From positions 1-21,425 of the forward strand of contig CAADVE010000189.1 of assembly GCA_900752425.1 (NCBI GenBank): a stretch of 21,425 nucleotides of DNA, given 5' to 3'. The number at the start of each line of letters is the position of its first letter. The first letter of the stretch is position 1. This document shows positions 9,591 to 17,670 of the stretch, one piece after another. The notes under the pieces are model-generated. The model saw only the letters and a program-made list of their open reading frames with translations, made no database searches and was not told where the DNA came from. This DNA comes from an uncultured Collinsella sp. Its GTDB lineage: Bacteria > Actinomycetota > Coriobacteriia > Coriobacteriales > Coriobacteriaceae. The translations under genes and the position numbers were made by a program.

Positions 9591-10460
9591 TTACTCGCCA
9601 CGGACCAGACGGTCAAAGGCAACGACGGTAATGGTGTCGCCGAGCTCCTTGGAGACCTGCTCAGCATACTTCTTGATGGTGAGGGAGCTGTCCTTGATGA
9701 ACTCCTGCTCGGTGAGCACGGACTGCTTGTAGAACTTCTCCAGACGGCCGACAGCCATCTTCTCCTGGATAGCCTCGGGCTTGCCGGACTCGGCAGCCTG
9801 AGCCATGTAGATCTGCTTCTCGTGCTCGACGGTCTCGGCCGGAACCTGATCGCGGGTAGCGCAAATCGGGGCGACGGCGGCAACCTGAAGGGCAACGTCG
9901 TGAGCGAAGGTCTTGAAGGATTCAGCCTGAGCGGTCTCAGCCTTCTCGAAGGTGAACTCGACGAGGACGCCGATCTTACCACCCATGTGGATGTAAGAAG
10001 CGAGCGCGCCGTTCTCGGCCTTGCGGGCAGCGAAGCGGGAGATCTTCATGTTCTCGCCCATGATGTGAATCATCTCGGTGAGCTCGGAGGAAACGGTCTC
10101 CTCGCCCATCGGCTTCTCGAGCAGAGCGTCGACGTCAGCAGGCTCGGTGGTAGCGACAACCTCAGCGACCTTGGAAGCAAAGCCGGTGAACTTGGCGTTA
10201 GAGCCAACGAAGTCGGTCTCGCAGGAGAGCTCGAGCAGAGCGCCGGTCTTGCCATCCTCGGAGACGAACGCGGCGACAGCGCCCTCGTTGGTCTCACGGC
10301 CAGCCTTCTTGGCAGCCTTGGCAAGGCCGTTCTTACGCAGAACGTCGACAGCGGCGTCCATGTCGCCGTCAGCCTCGACGAGAGCCTTCTTGCACTCCAT
10401 CATCGGGGAGTCGGTCATCTCGCGGAGCTGCTTGACCATAGCGGCGGTAATCTGGGCCAT
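9591..10460 (-). CDS. tsf: Elongation factor Ts
   Basis: A 289-residue guanine nucleotide exchange factor for EF-Tu. The N-terminal UBA-like domain is MAQITAAMVKQLREMTD and the following DSPMMECKKALVEADGD. The EF-Tu contact motif reads TDFVGSN (82-88), where most homologues have TDFVA(R/K)N. The dimerisation and C-terminal regions follow, ending in a KKYAEQVSKELGDTITV block. ATG 10460 is preceded by AAAGGA six bases upstream; a TTG at 10475 would overlap that site and is not favoured. It lies 45 bases downstream of rpsB in the usual order. Confidence 0.98.
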   Translation of the reverse strand: MAQITAAMVKQLREMTDSPMMECKKALVEADGDMDAAVDVLRKNGLAKAAKKAGRETNEGAVAAFVSEDGKTGALLELSCETDFVGSNAKFTGFASKVAEVVATTEPADVDALLEKPMGEETVSSELTEMIHIMGENMKISRFAARKAENGALASYIHMGGKIGVLVEFTFEKAETAQAESFKTFAHDVALQVAAVAPICATRDQVPAETVEHEKQIYMAQAAESGKPEAIQEKMAVGRLEKFYKQSVLTEQEFIKDSSLTIKKYAEQVSKELGDTITVVAFDRLVRGE

Positions 10461-10505
10461 TGTGGTTCCTTTCAAAGAGATGAAAAAGAATTAACTAAGA
10501 CTGAT

Positions 10506-11234
10506 TTACTCGGCCTTGGGCTCAGCGGCCATCTCGGCCTCGGAGACCTGCTCCTTGCCGGAGCCAGCGAGGCAAGCGTCAGCCATGAGCTCGCACATAA
10601 GGGTGACAGCGGAGATAGCGTCATCGTTGCAGGGGATACCGTACTCGACCTCGTCGGGATCGGAGTTGGTGTCGATCAGAGCGACGACGGGGATGTTCAG
10701 GCGCTGAGCCTCCTTGATGGCGTTCTCCTCGCGCTTGGTGTCGATGACGAAGAGAGCCTGGGGCAGACCCTTCATGTCGCGGGCGCCACCGAGGTTGGTC
10801 TGGAGCTTGGTGAGCTCCTTGCCGAGAACAGCCTGCTCCTTCTTGGGCAGAACAGCCATGCGGCCGTCCTCGACCATGGCCTCGAGCTCCTCCATGCGGT
10901 TGATGCGGGAGCGGATGGTGACGAAGTTGGTCAGCATACCGCCGAGCCAACGCTGGTTGATGTAGGGCATGTTGGCGCGCTCAGCGGCGTTCTTGACGGC
11001 CTCCTGAGCCTGCTTCTTGGTGCCGACGAACAGCACGTTGCCGCCCTTGGCGACGTTCTTGACGAAGGTGTAAGCCTGGTCGGCGTCAAGGATGGTCTGC
11101 TTGAGGTCGAGGATGTAGATGCCGTTGCGCTCACCGAAGATGAACGGCTTCATCTTGGGGTTCCAGCGACGGGTCTGGTGACCGAAGTGGCAGCCGGCCT
11201 CGAGCAGGGTGCGGATATTAATCTTGGTAGCCAT
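10506..11234 (-). CDS. rpsB: 30S ribosomal protein S2
   Basis: A 242-residue S2 protein of the small subunit. The N-terminus TLLEAGCHFGHQTRRWNPKM (residues 9-28) and the block GERNGIYILDLKQT are family hallmarks, as are RWLGGMLTNFVTIRSRI and ALFVIDTKREENAIKEA. The C-terminal tail is acidic (EQVSEAEMAAEPKAE). The ATG at 11234 has AGGAGG six bases upstream. It is preceded by a clear promoter and a leader of about 135 bases, and followed by tsf. Confidence 0.98.
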   Translation of the reverse strand: MATKINIRTLLEAGCHFGHQTRRWNPKMKPFIFGERNGIYILDLKQTILDADQAYTFVKNVAKGGNVLFVGTKKQAQEAVKNAAERANMPYINQRWLGGMLTNFVTIRSRINRMEELEAMVEDGRMAVLPKKEQAVLGKELTKLQTNLGGARDMKGLPQALFVIDTKREENAIKEAQRLNIPVVALIDTNSDPDEVEYGIPCNDDAISAVTLMCELMADACLAGSGKEQVSEAEMAAEPKAE

Positions 11235-11369
11235 GTTAAACCTCCTGTGGTTTGCCTCCGCGCGGGGTCATCCTCCAAAACCAACCCGGACATGTGCTAC
11301 CAAAGCCCGGGCACCACGGTATGAAGTAGCCGCGCGTGCGTGATAAAAACCTGTTGCCGTGAAGCAACC
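11235..11369 (-). promoter_or_regulatory. rpsB 5' leader with hairpins
   Basis: The transcribed leader predicted between the start site near 11369 and the rpsB ATG. It begins with a short hairpin (GTTGC and GCAAC arms around cttcacg) and contains further GC-rich segments (CCGCGCGG-type) that could fold with each other. S2 represses its own mRNA in some bacteria; whether this leader does so is inference from length and position only. Confidence 0.4.
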
Positions 11370-11375
11370 CGATGA

Positions 11376-11404
11376 ATGATAGCAGGATTGCCTCTTCCTG
11401 CCAA
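11376..11404 (-). promoter_or_regulatory. Housekeeping promoter of rpsB-tsf
   Basis: On the minus strand TTGGCA (11404-11399) and TATCAT (11381-11376) are separated by exactly 17 bases. The -10 box is preceded by TGC, an extended -10 element. One mismatch in each hexamer makes this the best sigma-70-type promoter in the window. Confidence 0.75.
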
Positions 11405-11413
11405 CCCGCAATC

Positions 11414-11435
11414 AAAACCACACACCTGAGTGCGG
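11414..11435 (-). terminator. Weak terminator after xerC
   Basis: Minus-strand stem of six pairs (11435-11430 with 11423-11418, one G-U), six-base loop, then TTTT. It sits between the xerC stop and the rpsB promoter. A perfect 10-base palindrome GGGACGTCCC (11439-11448) lies just before it. Confidence 0.4.
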
Positions 11436-11453
11436 CGCGGGACGTCCCAGCCA

Positions 11454-12374
11454 CTATTCGCCGCGGGGATGGGCTTGAGCCACGGCACGTTTGAGCCGAT
11501 CGGGTGTGAGATGCGTGTAGATCTGCGTTGTGGACAGGCTCGCATGACCTAGCAGCTCTTGAACCGAGCGCAGGTCCGCACCGCCCTCGAGCAAGTCGGT
11601 CGCAAAGGTATGGCGCATCGCATGCGGGGCGATGTCAGCCGGAATGCCGGCGAGCGTCGCCAGCGTATGGAACCGCCGCCGGAGCATCGCGGCGCTCATG
11701 CGATTGCCGCGCGCCGATATAAGCAGCGGATGCGGCCCGGTAGCGAGGTCGCGGCGCTTTGCCCGAGCGAGCAACTCCGGCCTCCCCTCTTCAATATAGA
11801 GACGCGTCACATCGAGCGCACGACGATACAGAGGAACGATGCGCTCCTTGCTTCCCTTGCCCCACAGGCGCAGCGTGCGCTCGGACCATGAGATGGATTC
11901 CACATTGAGCGCCGCAAGCTCTGAGATGCGGGCACCCGAGGCATAGAGCAACTCAAGCATCGCCGCATCGCGCAGTCCCGCGGGCGTCGAGGTATCAGGC
12001 GTCTTGAGCAGCGCCTCAACCTGCTGGGTCGTAAGGACACCCGGCAGGTCACGCGGCAGCTTGGGCGATGCGATCGCCGAGACCGCATCGCCCTCGACAA
12101 TCCCCTCGGCAGCCATCCAGCGATAGAGAGATCGAATAGCCGACAGGTGCGCCGCAAGCGTTCGGGGAGCCACCTGCTCACGCGAAAGCTCGGCAAGATA
12201 GCGACGAATGGTGCGCACGTCGGCAGCGAAAGCATCGATATCCTCGCGCTCGCACCAGGCAGCGAAGCGCTCCAGCCTCGAGCCATAGGCCGTCACCGTG
12301 TTGGGAGAAAGTCCCTCGACGCGTGCGATATAGGCGATAAACGAGTCGACGGTGTCGTACAGGTCAAAGGCTAT
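11454..12374 (-). CDS. xerC: Tyrosine recombinase, XerC/XerD family
   Basis: A site-specific recombinase of the type that resolves chromosome dimers. Counting from the canonical GTG at 12296 (280 residues), the catalytic set is complete: R123 in GARISEL, K147 in GKGSKER, H225 and R228 in HAMRH, H251 in GHASLSTTQIY and the nucleophile Y260. The N-terminal SAM-like domain, however, starts upstream: the frame stays open and reads LYDTVDSFIAYIARVEGLSP, matching XerC N-termini, so GTG 12296 would cut off the first helix. No ATG, GTG or TTG exists in frame up to and across the trmFO end. GGAGG at 12388-12384 stands nine bases before an ATA at 12374, which would give 306 residues, normal for the family. 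The true start is uncertain; family identity is firm, XerC versus XerD is not. Confidence 0.9.
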   Translation of the reverse strand: MAFDLYDTVDSFIAYIARVEGLSPNTVTAYGSRLERFAAWCEREDIDAFAADVRTIRRYLAELSREQVAPRTLAAHLSAIRSLYRWMAAEGIVEGDAVSAIASPKLPRDLPGVLTTQQVEALLKTPDTSTPAGLRDAAMLELLYASGARISELAALNVESISWSERTLRLWGKGSKERIVPLYRRALDVTRLYIEEGRPELLARAKRRDLATGPHPLLISARGNRMSAAMLRRRFHTLATLAGIPADIAPHAMRHTFATDLLEGGADLRSVQELLGHASLSTTQIYTHLTPDRLKRAVAQAHPRGE

Positions 12375-13708
12375 GACTGGTCGCCTCCAAACAAGTCGGA
12401 ACGCGTGGCCAAGTAGGCATCGAGGGCCTCGAGCGCACGGTCCGCATAGGCCTGATAGCGGTCGCGCTTGCTGCGGCGCTTACCGTCCTCGAGCGGCGGC
12501 ACCAGGCCAAAGTTGACATGCATAGGCTGATAGCCCACGGTGGCAGGATCGGTCGCATAGCCCACGAGCGCACCCAGGGCACCCACACGCGGCAACTCGA
12601 CGCCCGCGGCACCGATAGCCTCGGCATAGGTGTTGAGCGCCGCGAGCAGACCTGTCGCCACGGCTTCCATGTATCCCTCGGTACCGGTGATCTGACCGGC
12701 CAGACGCACGCCGGTACCGGGCACGGCAAAGGTGCCATCGAGCACGTGCGGGGCGTCGACAAAGGTATTGCGGTGCATGACACCGTAGCGGAAGAACTCA
12801 GCGTTCTCCAGGCCCGGCACCATATGGAAGACGCGCTTCTGCTCGCCAAAGGTCAAGTTGGTCTGGAAGCCCACCAGGTTATAGGCGGTCTTCTCCTTGT
12901 TCTCGGCACGCAGCTGAATCGCCGCCCAGGGGCGACGTCCGGTACGCGGGTCGGTGAGGCCGACGGGCTTCATGGCGCCAAAGCGAATGGCGTCCTTGCC
13001 GGTGCGCGCAACTTCCTCGGCAGGCTGGCAGGCCTGGAACAAATCGCCGCCCTCAAAGTCTTTGAGCACCACGCGGTCGGCCGTGGTAAGCGCCTCGATA
13101 AAGGCCTCGTACTCCTCCTTATTGAGCGGAGCGTTGAGATAGTCGCCGCTCCCCTGCTCCTCATAGCGCGACTGCGAGAACAGCACGTCCATATCGAGCG
13201 TGGAGGCATCGACGATCGGCGCCGCGGCATCGAAGAACGCAAGGGCATCGCCACCGACGAGCTTCATGACCTCTTCGCTCAGCGCCGGTGAACACAGCGG
13301 GCCCGCGGCAATGACCACGTGACCCTCGGGAATCTGCGTGACCTCGCCGTGCACGACCTCGATATTGGGACGAGCGGCAACCTCGGCCTCGACAAGCTCG
13401 GAAAACTTGACGCGGTCGACCGCCAGGGCACCGCCGGCGGGAACAGCCGCGCGATGGGCGCAATCGAGCAGGACTGAACCCATGCGCTCAAGCTCAGCTT
13501 TCAGCAAACCAGCCGCGGAATCCGGACGGGTCGACTTAAACGAATTGGAGCAGACGAGCTCTGCCAGATGATCGGTATGGTGGGCCGGGGAGCTCACCTG
13601 GGGGCGCATCTCGCACAGCTTTACGGCAAACCCGCGGTCTGCAAGCTGGATCGCGCACTCCGAACCCGCCAGACCGCCACCGATAACCGTCACCTGATCG
13701 AACTGCAT
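12371..13708 (-). CDS. trmFO: Methylenetetrahydrofolate-tRNA (uracil-54) methyltransferase
   Basis: A 445-residue FAD enzyme that methylates U54 of tRNA to ribothymidine using methylene-THF. The N-terminal FAD motif is VIGGGLAGSECA (8-19). The two catalytic-type cysteines are C53 in ELVCSNSFKS and C227 in LFQACQPAEEV, matching the positions known for the B. subtilis enzyme. The block RFGAMKPVGLTDPRTGRRP is a family signature. The ATG at 13708 has AAAGG nine bases upstream; a TTG at 13714 would be too close to that site. It sits 14 bases after dprA and overlaps xerC by four bases if the latter starts at 12374. Confidence 0.97.
   Translation of the reverse strand: MQFDQVTVIGGGLAGSECAIQLADRGFAVKLCEMRPQVSSPAHHTDHLAELVCSNSFKSTRPDSAAGLLKAELERMGSVLLDCAHRAAVPAGGALAVDRVKFSELVEAEVAARPNIEVVHGEVTQIPEGHVVIAAGPLCSPALSEEVMKLVGGDALAFFDAAAPIVDASTLDMDVLFSQSRYEEQGSGDYLNAPLNKEEYEAFIEALTTADRVVLKDFEGGDLFQACQPAEEVARTGKDAIRFGAMKPVGLTDPRTGRRPWAAIQLRAENKEKTAYNLVGFQTNLTFGEQKRVFHMVPGLENAEFFRYGVMHRNTFVDAPHVLDGTFAVPGTGVRLAGQITGTEGYMEAVATGLLAALNTYAEAIGAAGVELPRVGALGALVGYATDPATVGYQPMHVNFGLVPPLEDGKRRSKRDRYQAYADRALEALDAYLATRSDLFGGDQS
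12384..12388 (-). promoter_or_regulatory. Ribosome binding site candidate for xerC
   Basis: GGAGG on the minus strand within the last codons of trmFO. Nine bases later comes ATA (12374-12372), which overlaps the trmFO TAG; there is no canonical start codon within reach in the xerC frame. Confidence 0.4.
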
Positions 13709-13722
13709 CTGCAAACACCTTT

Positions 13723-14658
13723 CTAATTGACACGTTTTCCATTGTGACCGAAGGGTGTCTGGGCGTGAAGGGCAAACTTGGAGGGCGCATACCTTCCATC
13801 CATCATGCGCTCGATAAGACCCTCGAGTTCAAGCGAACCCAAGAGTTTGAGTACGCCGACAGCATCGAGCGAGACGAGCGCGGCGATGTCGTCGACCTTG
13901 AGCGGAGAGGCGATGAGCGCATGCATCACGGTCTGCTGCGTTGGATCCAGGTCGGCAATGCCGGGAGCATCGGGGCGCGAGTAGCGCAGGGTGCCGTAGA
14001 TGCGTGAGATAGCCATCTCGATAGATTCCTCGTCGATGATGCAGCAGGCACCGTTCGCAATGAGGTAATTCGTGCCACGCGACTCGGGCGATAAGATCGA
14101 CCCCGGCACGGCAAGAAGTTCGCGCCCCAAATCCATAGCAGCCTCAGCTGTAGAAAACGTCCCGGAAGGCATACCTGCCTCGGATACAAAGAGGGCTTGC
14201 GACAGGGCCGCGATCACGCGATTGCGGCGCGGAAAAGCAAACTTGTGCGGACCCATGCCCCACGGAGAGATCGACACGACCGCGCCGCCCGTATCAAGCG
14301 TGCGAGTAATAAGCCCCGCGCTCGAACGCGGGTAGACCACGTCGGCGCCCGTCCCCAGCACCACGACATGTTTGCCGCCGGCGTTGACCGCAGCCCAACC
14401 CGAGGCCTGGTCACAACCGACCGCGCCGCCCGAAACAACCGTCACTCCCGCCTCGATCGCCACCTTTGCCGCAAGCTCTGCCACGGCAAGACCATACGGC
14501 GAGGCCTTGCGCGCGCCGATGATGGAGAGCGCGGGCGTCGAAAGCACCTCGGGGTTGCCGCGCACATAAAGCGTCTGGGGTATATCAGAAAGCTCCAAAA
14601 CGGTCTCGGGATACAACGCATCGCCTGGATGCAGCTCGAAGGTTCCCTCGGCCATCAT
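13723..14658 (-). CDS. dprA: DprA/Smf family DNA processing protein, short and divergent
   Basis: A 311-residue Rossmann-type protein of the DprA family, which loads RecA on incoming single-stranded DNA in transformation. Family motifs are IIGARKASPYG (46-56), SGGAVGCD (76-83), LGTGADVVYP (101-110), FPRRNRVIAALS (142-153) and a PSGTFSTAEAAMDLGRELLAVPG block (164-186). A winged-helix-like C-terminal domain follows (about 240-295). Two oddities: only about 44 residues precede the Rossmann fold, so the N-terminal SAM domain is lacking, and the usual SGxARGID reads SGGAVGCD. ATG 14658 overlaps the comM stop (ATGA); ATG 14655 is an equally good alternative, with GGAGG five or eight bases upstream. 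Confidence 0.93.
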   Translation of the reverse strand: MMAEGTFELHPGDALYPETVLELSDIPQTLYVRGNPEVLSTPALSIIGARKASPYGLAVAELAAKVAIEAGVTVVSGGAVGCDQASGWAAVNAGGKHVVVLGTGADVVYPRSSAGLITRTLDTGGAVVSISPWGMGPHKFAFPRRNRVIAALSQALFVSEAGMPSGTFSTAEAAMDLGRELLAVPGSILSPESRGTNYLIANGACCIIDEESIEMAISRIYGTLRYSRPDAPGIADLDPTQQTVMHALIASPLKVDDIAALVSLDAVGVLKLLGSLELEGLIERMMDGRYAPSKFALHAQTPFGHNGKRVN

Positions 14659-16178
14659 TGGTCCCTCCTTCCCTGGTACATCGCCGCCTCAAGTACGTGG
14701 TCCTGCGTCACTTGCTCGCTCTCGGCGACGTCGGCGATTGTACGCGCGATACGCACCAGGCGCACGATGCCGCGGCCCGTGAGATGCGTGCGTTTGGACA
14801 GACCGAGCACACACTTCTCCGCCGCATCATCGAGCTCAAAGGTCGAAACGACGCCGTCAATGGACCGTGTCTCGTCATCCTCGGCCTCGGCATCCGCATC
14901 GTCCATACGGGACTCGCGCCAGGCGCGAAAGGCGCGACCGCGCACAACGTAGTCACGTAACTCAGCCGACGACATACCCTCCGCGCCCTCGATAATCACT
15001 TGAGGGTCGGGACGGGTCACATCGATCATCATGTCGATACGGTCGGCCAAGGGACCGCGCAGTTTAGACCGATAGCGCTCGACCATCGCCGCCGAGCAGC
15101 GACACGGTACCTCGCGATCGCCCAAAAAGCCGCAGGGGCAGGGATTGCTCGCAGCCAGCAGCTGAAAGCGCGACGGGAAGGTAAAGGCCCCGTCGACGCG
15201 TACGATCCTCACATAGCCGCGCTCGATAGGCTGTCTGAGCGTCTGCAGCACACCCGTGGGAAACTCGGCAAGCTCGTCCAAAAAGAGCACGCCGCCCTGA
15301 GCAAGGCTAATTTCGCCCGGATGCACTGGACGCCCGCCGCCGATGAGGCCCGCGGTCGAAATGCTGTGATGCGGGCTGCGGAAGGGGCGATGCCCCGCAA
15401 GCAGTCCATCGATGTTCTCACCCAAGACCGAATGGATGCACAGCGCCTCCTGCTGGTCCTCGACGGAAAGCTCGGGCAGGATGCCGGTCATACGGCGTGC
15501 GAGCATCGTCTTGCCCGATCCCGGGGACCCAATCATGAGCAGTCCAAGCTCGCCGGCGGCCGCAAGCGCCATGCCGCGTTTGGCGACTTCCTGCCCCAGT
15601 ACGTCGGCATAGTCGAGCTCGGGCTCAAAGGTCGCCTCGACGCCCTCGGAATCCAGATAGTGCCGAGCCGCCTCGCCCATGCCATGGGCAAGCTGAGACA
15701 AATGATCGATAAAGCCGCAATCCACGCCCGCGAGTGGCACATGCTGGTCTGACCTGCCGGCGATAAAAGACAGCCCCATGTCGCGAGCCAGCAGCTGAAA
15801 CGCCACCTCGCCCTTGACGGGCAGCACTGTGCCGTCCAGACCAAGCTCGCCTGCGATAAGGCAGCGATCGAGGTTGTCACGGGGAATCTGTCCATCGGCT
15901 GCCAGAACCGCGATGGCGATGGGCAGATCAAAGCCGCTACCGGTCTTGCGAATATCGCCGGGCGCCAGGTTGACCGTAATGCCCGAGCGTGGGATCTCGA
16001 ACCCGGCGGAGCGCATCGCACAGCGAATACGACCGCGCGACTCCATCACCTCCATACTCGGTATGCCGAGCATCTGAATGCCCGGAACGCCGCCGGCAAG
16101 CGAGACCTCGACCGTGACGTGAATCGCCTCGACGCCGCGGATGCAGGCCGCGTGAACGGCAAACGTCTCGAACGCCAT
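14655..16178 (-). CDS. comM: ComM/YifB family AAA+ ATPase (Mg chelatase-like)
   Basis: A 507-residue protein. An N-terminal Lon-protease-like domain (about 20-170) is followed by an AAA+ module with Walker A GSPGSGKT (217-224) and Walker B GGVLFLDE (295-302). A cysteine cluster NPCPCG (345-350) with C359 and C361 follows, then the C-terminal Mg-chelatase-related domain. In Vibrio cholerae ComM is a hexameric helicase that promotes branch migration in natural transformation, which fits the neighbouring dprA. ATG 16178 overlaps the yraN stop (TGATG). The upstream ribosome binding site is weak, which suggests coupling to yraN. A longer open frame upstream is Arg-rich and lies within yraN, so it was not used. 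Confidence 0.96.
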   Translation of the reverse strand: MAFETFAVHAACIRGVEAIHVTVEVSLAGGVPGIQMLGIPSMEVMESRGRIRCAMRSAGFEIPRSGITVNLAPGDIRKTGSGFDLPIAIAVLAADGQIPRDNLDRCLIAGELGLDGTVLPVKGEVAFQLLARDMGLSFIAGRSDQHVPLAGVDCGFIDHLSQLAHGMGEAARHYLDSEGVEATFEPELDYADVLGQEVAKRGMALAAAGELGLLMIGSPGSGKTMLARRMTGILPELSVEDQQEALCIHSVLGENIDGLLAGHRPFRSPHHSISTAGLIGGGRPVHPGEISLAQGGVLFLDELAEFPTGVLQTLRQPIERGYVRIVRVDGAFTFPSRFQLLAASNPCPCGFLGDREVPCRCSAAMVERYRSKLRGPLADRIDMMIDVTRPDPQVIIEGAEGMSSAELRDYVVRGRAFRAWRESRMDDADAEAEDDETRSIDGVVSTFELDDAAEKCVLGLSKRTHLTGRGIVRLVRIARTIADVAESEQVTQDHVLEAAMYQGRRDQ

Positions 16179-16663
16179 CACGACACCTGCCAATCGAACG
16201 CGTTGTACTGGTGCTCGATCTCGGCGATATGCCCGCCGCGAACGGTGACGCCCACGGCATCGAAGCGAATCGCCTTGAGCGGATAATGCTCCATGAGATA
16301 GCAACTTGCGATGCGGCGGTAGCGGCGTTGCTTTTGGGCGTCCACGGCCTCCTCCGGAAAGACCCTCGTGCTGCAATCCAGTGCAACGCGTCTGGTCTTG
16401 ACCTCGGCCATCACCACGACATCGTCGAGCTCATCGAGCAGCACCAGATCGGCCTCGCCCTCGGTGCAACGATAACCCTGCTCCAGCAAGGTGTAGCCGC
16501 GCTCGTTAAAGTAGTCGATGGTGATCAGCTCGCCCAGCATGCCCAGCTCGCGGGGACTGAGTCCCTTGATAAACTCGGGCGTCATCGCCCCGCAGTCGAG
16601 CTCGCCGTTTTCCCAACGCTCCTTGAGCTGCTGTGTCTTGCTCTTTTTGCTTGCGGCACTCAT
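16178..16663 (-). CDS. yraN: YraN/UPF0102 family nuclease-fold protein
   Basis: A 161-residue protein of the UPF0102 family, predicted to have an endonuclease-like fold. The core reads GELITIDYFNERGYTLLEQG, then GEADLVLLDE and VVVMAEVKTRR, in which the E, D and ExK residues form a PD-(D/E)xK-like centre. The exact role is not established. An N-terminal stretch of about 40 Lys/Glu-rich residues before the core (KKSKTQQLKERWENGEL) is longer than in typical homologues. ATG 16663 has AAAGGAG five bases upstream; a longer reading extends into non-coding sequence. It is the first gene of the yraN-comM-dprA-trmFO-xerC operon. Confidence 0.9.
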   Translation of the reverse strand: MSAASKKSKTQQLKERWENGELDCGAMTPEFIKGLSPRELGMLGELITIDYFNERGYTLLEQGYRCTEGEADLVLLDELDDVVVMAEVKTRRVALDCSTRVFPEEAVDAQKQRRYRRIASCYLMEHYPLKAIRFDAVGVTVRGGHIAEIEHQYNAFDWQVS

Positions 16664-16731
16664 GGGGTCTCCTTTCCCGCACACTGCAGTGCCCCGATGA
16701 TGAGGGCACCTTTCATGCGGGTAAGTACCGG

Positions 16732-16753
16732 AAGCTAACCAAAAGCTGACCAA
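16732..16753. repeat. Tandem 11-bp repeat upstream of yraN
   Basis: Two adjacent copies, AAGCTAACCAA (16732-16742) and AAGCTGACCAA (16743-16753), differ at one base. They lie about 70-90 bases upstream of the yraN start and just past the rnhB terminator. The spacing of one helical turn suggests an operator, but I see no clear promoter to go with it. Confidence 0.55.
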
Positions 16754-16761
16754 ATGCCGTC

Positions 16762-16803
16762 AAAAAACGGGCCGCACGCAACAATGGTGTTGCACACGGC
16801 CCG
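16762..16803 (-). terminator. Terminator after rnhB
   Basis: On the minus strand an outer 7-bp GC stem (16803-16797 with 16774-16768), a 3x3 internal loop and an inner stem of five pairs, followed by six T residues. It separates rnhB from the yraN operon. Confidence 0.9.
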
Positions 16804-16852
16804 CTACCAGCTGGTTTACAAAACTCCAGAAGTCCCTGTCTCCACAATTGAC

Positions 16853-17641
16853 CTAGAAAAGGCGCTCAGTCTGCAGAAAGTTTCCGCAAAAGCTCACGCG
16901 GTGCAGTGGACAAAGTCCATGTTTGCGAATGGCCTCGATGTGCTCGGGGCTCGCATAGCCCTTCGACTCGGCCAGATGGTACTCGGGGTACTCGGCGTCG
17001 TACTCGACCATCATCTCGTCACGCGTGACCTTGGCCATGATAGACGCCGCAGCGATGCAGGCGATCTTGGCATCGCCCTTCACCACATCGCGCTCGTTGG
17101 GAACGGCGCCCAAGGGGTTGCCATCCATAAGCACGCAATCGGGCTCGAGCCCCGTATCGGCCACGGCGCCCGCAACGGCGGTACGGATAGCACGGGCCAT
17201 GCCCATCTCATCGATATCCTTAGGCGCGATATGGCAAAAACCGATCGCCGTCGCCACCTCGGCAATCTTCACTGAGAGCAACTCGCGGCGCGCCGGCGTG
17301 AGCTTTTTGGAATCGTTGATGCCCCAGACGCGCGGCTCCATGGGAAGGCACAGGTCGCAAACCGTCAAAGGCCCGGCCACCGATCCGCGACCCACCTCGT
17401 CGACACCAACGACCACGCCATCCCCACCGAGCTCGTGCATCAGCTCGTACATGCCGTCGACGCGCTCGCGCTCGGCAAGTTCCTTGGCATGGCGCTTAAG
17501 GGCACGCTCGCAAGCCTTGATCACCTGCTGGCGCGGATCCTCGCGATAATGCTCCACGAGGGCGGGAATCTCCTCGAACGTGACGCTCGCCAGCTCGCCG
17601 GCAACCTGCGATGCCGAAACCGAGCTCGTCATATTGGCCAT
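16853..17641 (-). CDS. rnhB: Ribonuclease HII
   Basis: A 262-residue enzyme that cleaves RNA in RNA-DNA hybrids, including single ribonucleotides. The acidic active site is complete: D81 and E82 in GVDEVGRGSVAGPL, D173 in LMDGN and D190 in VKGDAK, matching E. coli D16, E17, D108 and D126. The block AAASIMAKVTRDEMM is also typical. An N-terminal extension of about 75 residues precedes the catalytic core, similar to the longer Bacillus form. ATG 17641 has AAGGAGGG six bases upstream; an ATG at 17659 would place that site inside the gene. It lies downstream of rplS beyond a terminator-like hairpin. Confidence 0.97.
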   Translation of the reverse strand: MANMTSSVSASQVAGELASVTFEEIPALVEHYREDPRQQVIKACERALKRHAKELAERERVDGMYELMHELGGDGVVVGVDEVGRGSVAGPLTVCDLCLPMEPRVWGINDSKKLTPARRELLSVKIAEVATAIGFCHIAPKDIDEMGMARAIRTAVAGAVADTGLEPDCVLMDGNPLGAVPNERDVVKGDAKIACIAAASIMAKVTRDEMMVEYDAEYPEYHLAESKGYASPEHIEAIRKHGLCPLHRVSFCGNFLQTERLF

Positions 17642-17670
17642 ACCAGGCCCTCCTTGCATGCAAATCAGAT

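Noticed and set aside
11236..11270. A short peptide (MTPRGGKPQEV) ending just before rpsB, considered as a leader peptide
   Set aside because: Its GGAGG touches the ATG with no spacing, and the reading overlaps the rpsB ribosome binding site.
9822..11324. A 500-codon open frame on the plus strand opposite tsf and rpsB
   Set aside because: It runs across two well-identified genes and the gap between them, with low-complexity Leu/Gly/Asp content typical of a shadow frame.
16179..16376. A 66-residue N-terminal extension of ComM
   Set aside because: Arg-rich and out of frame within yraN; family length and the TGATG overlap support ATG 16178.
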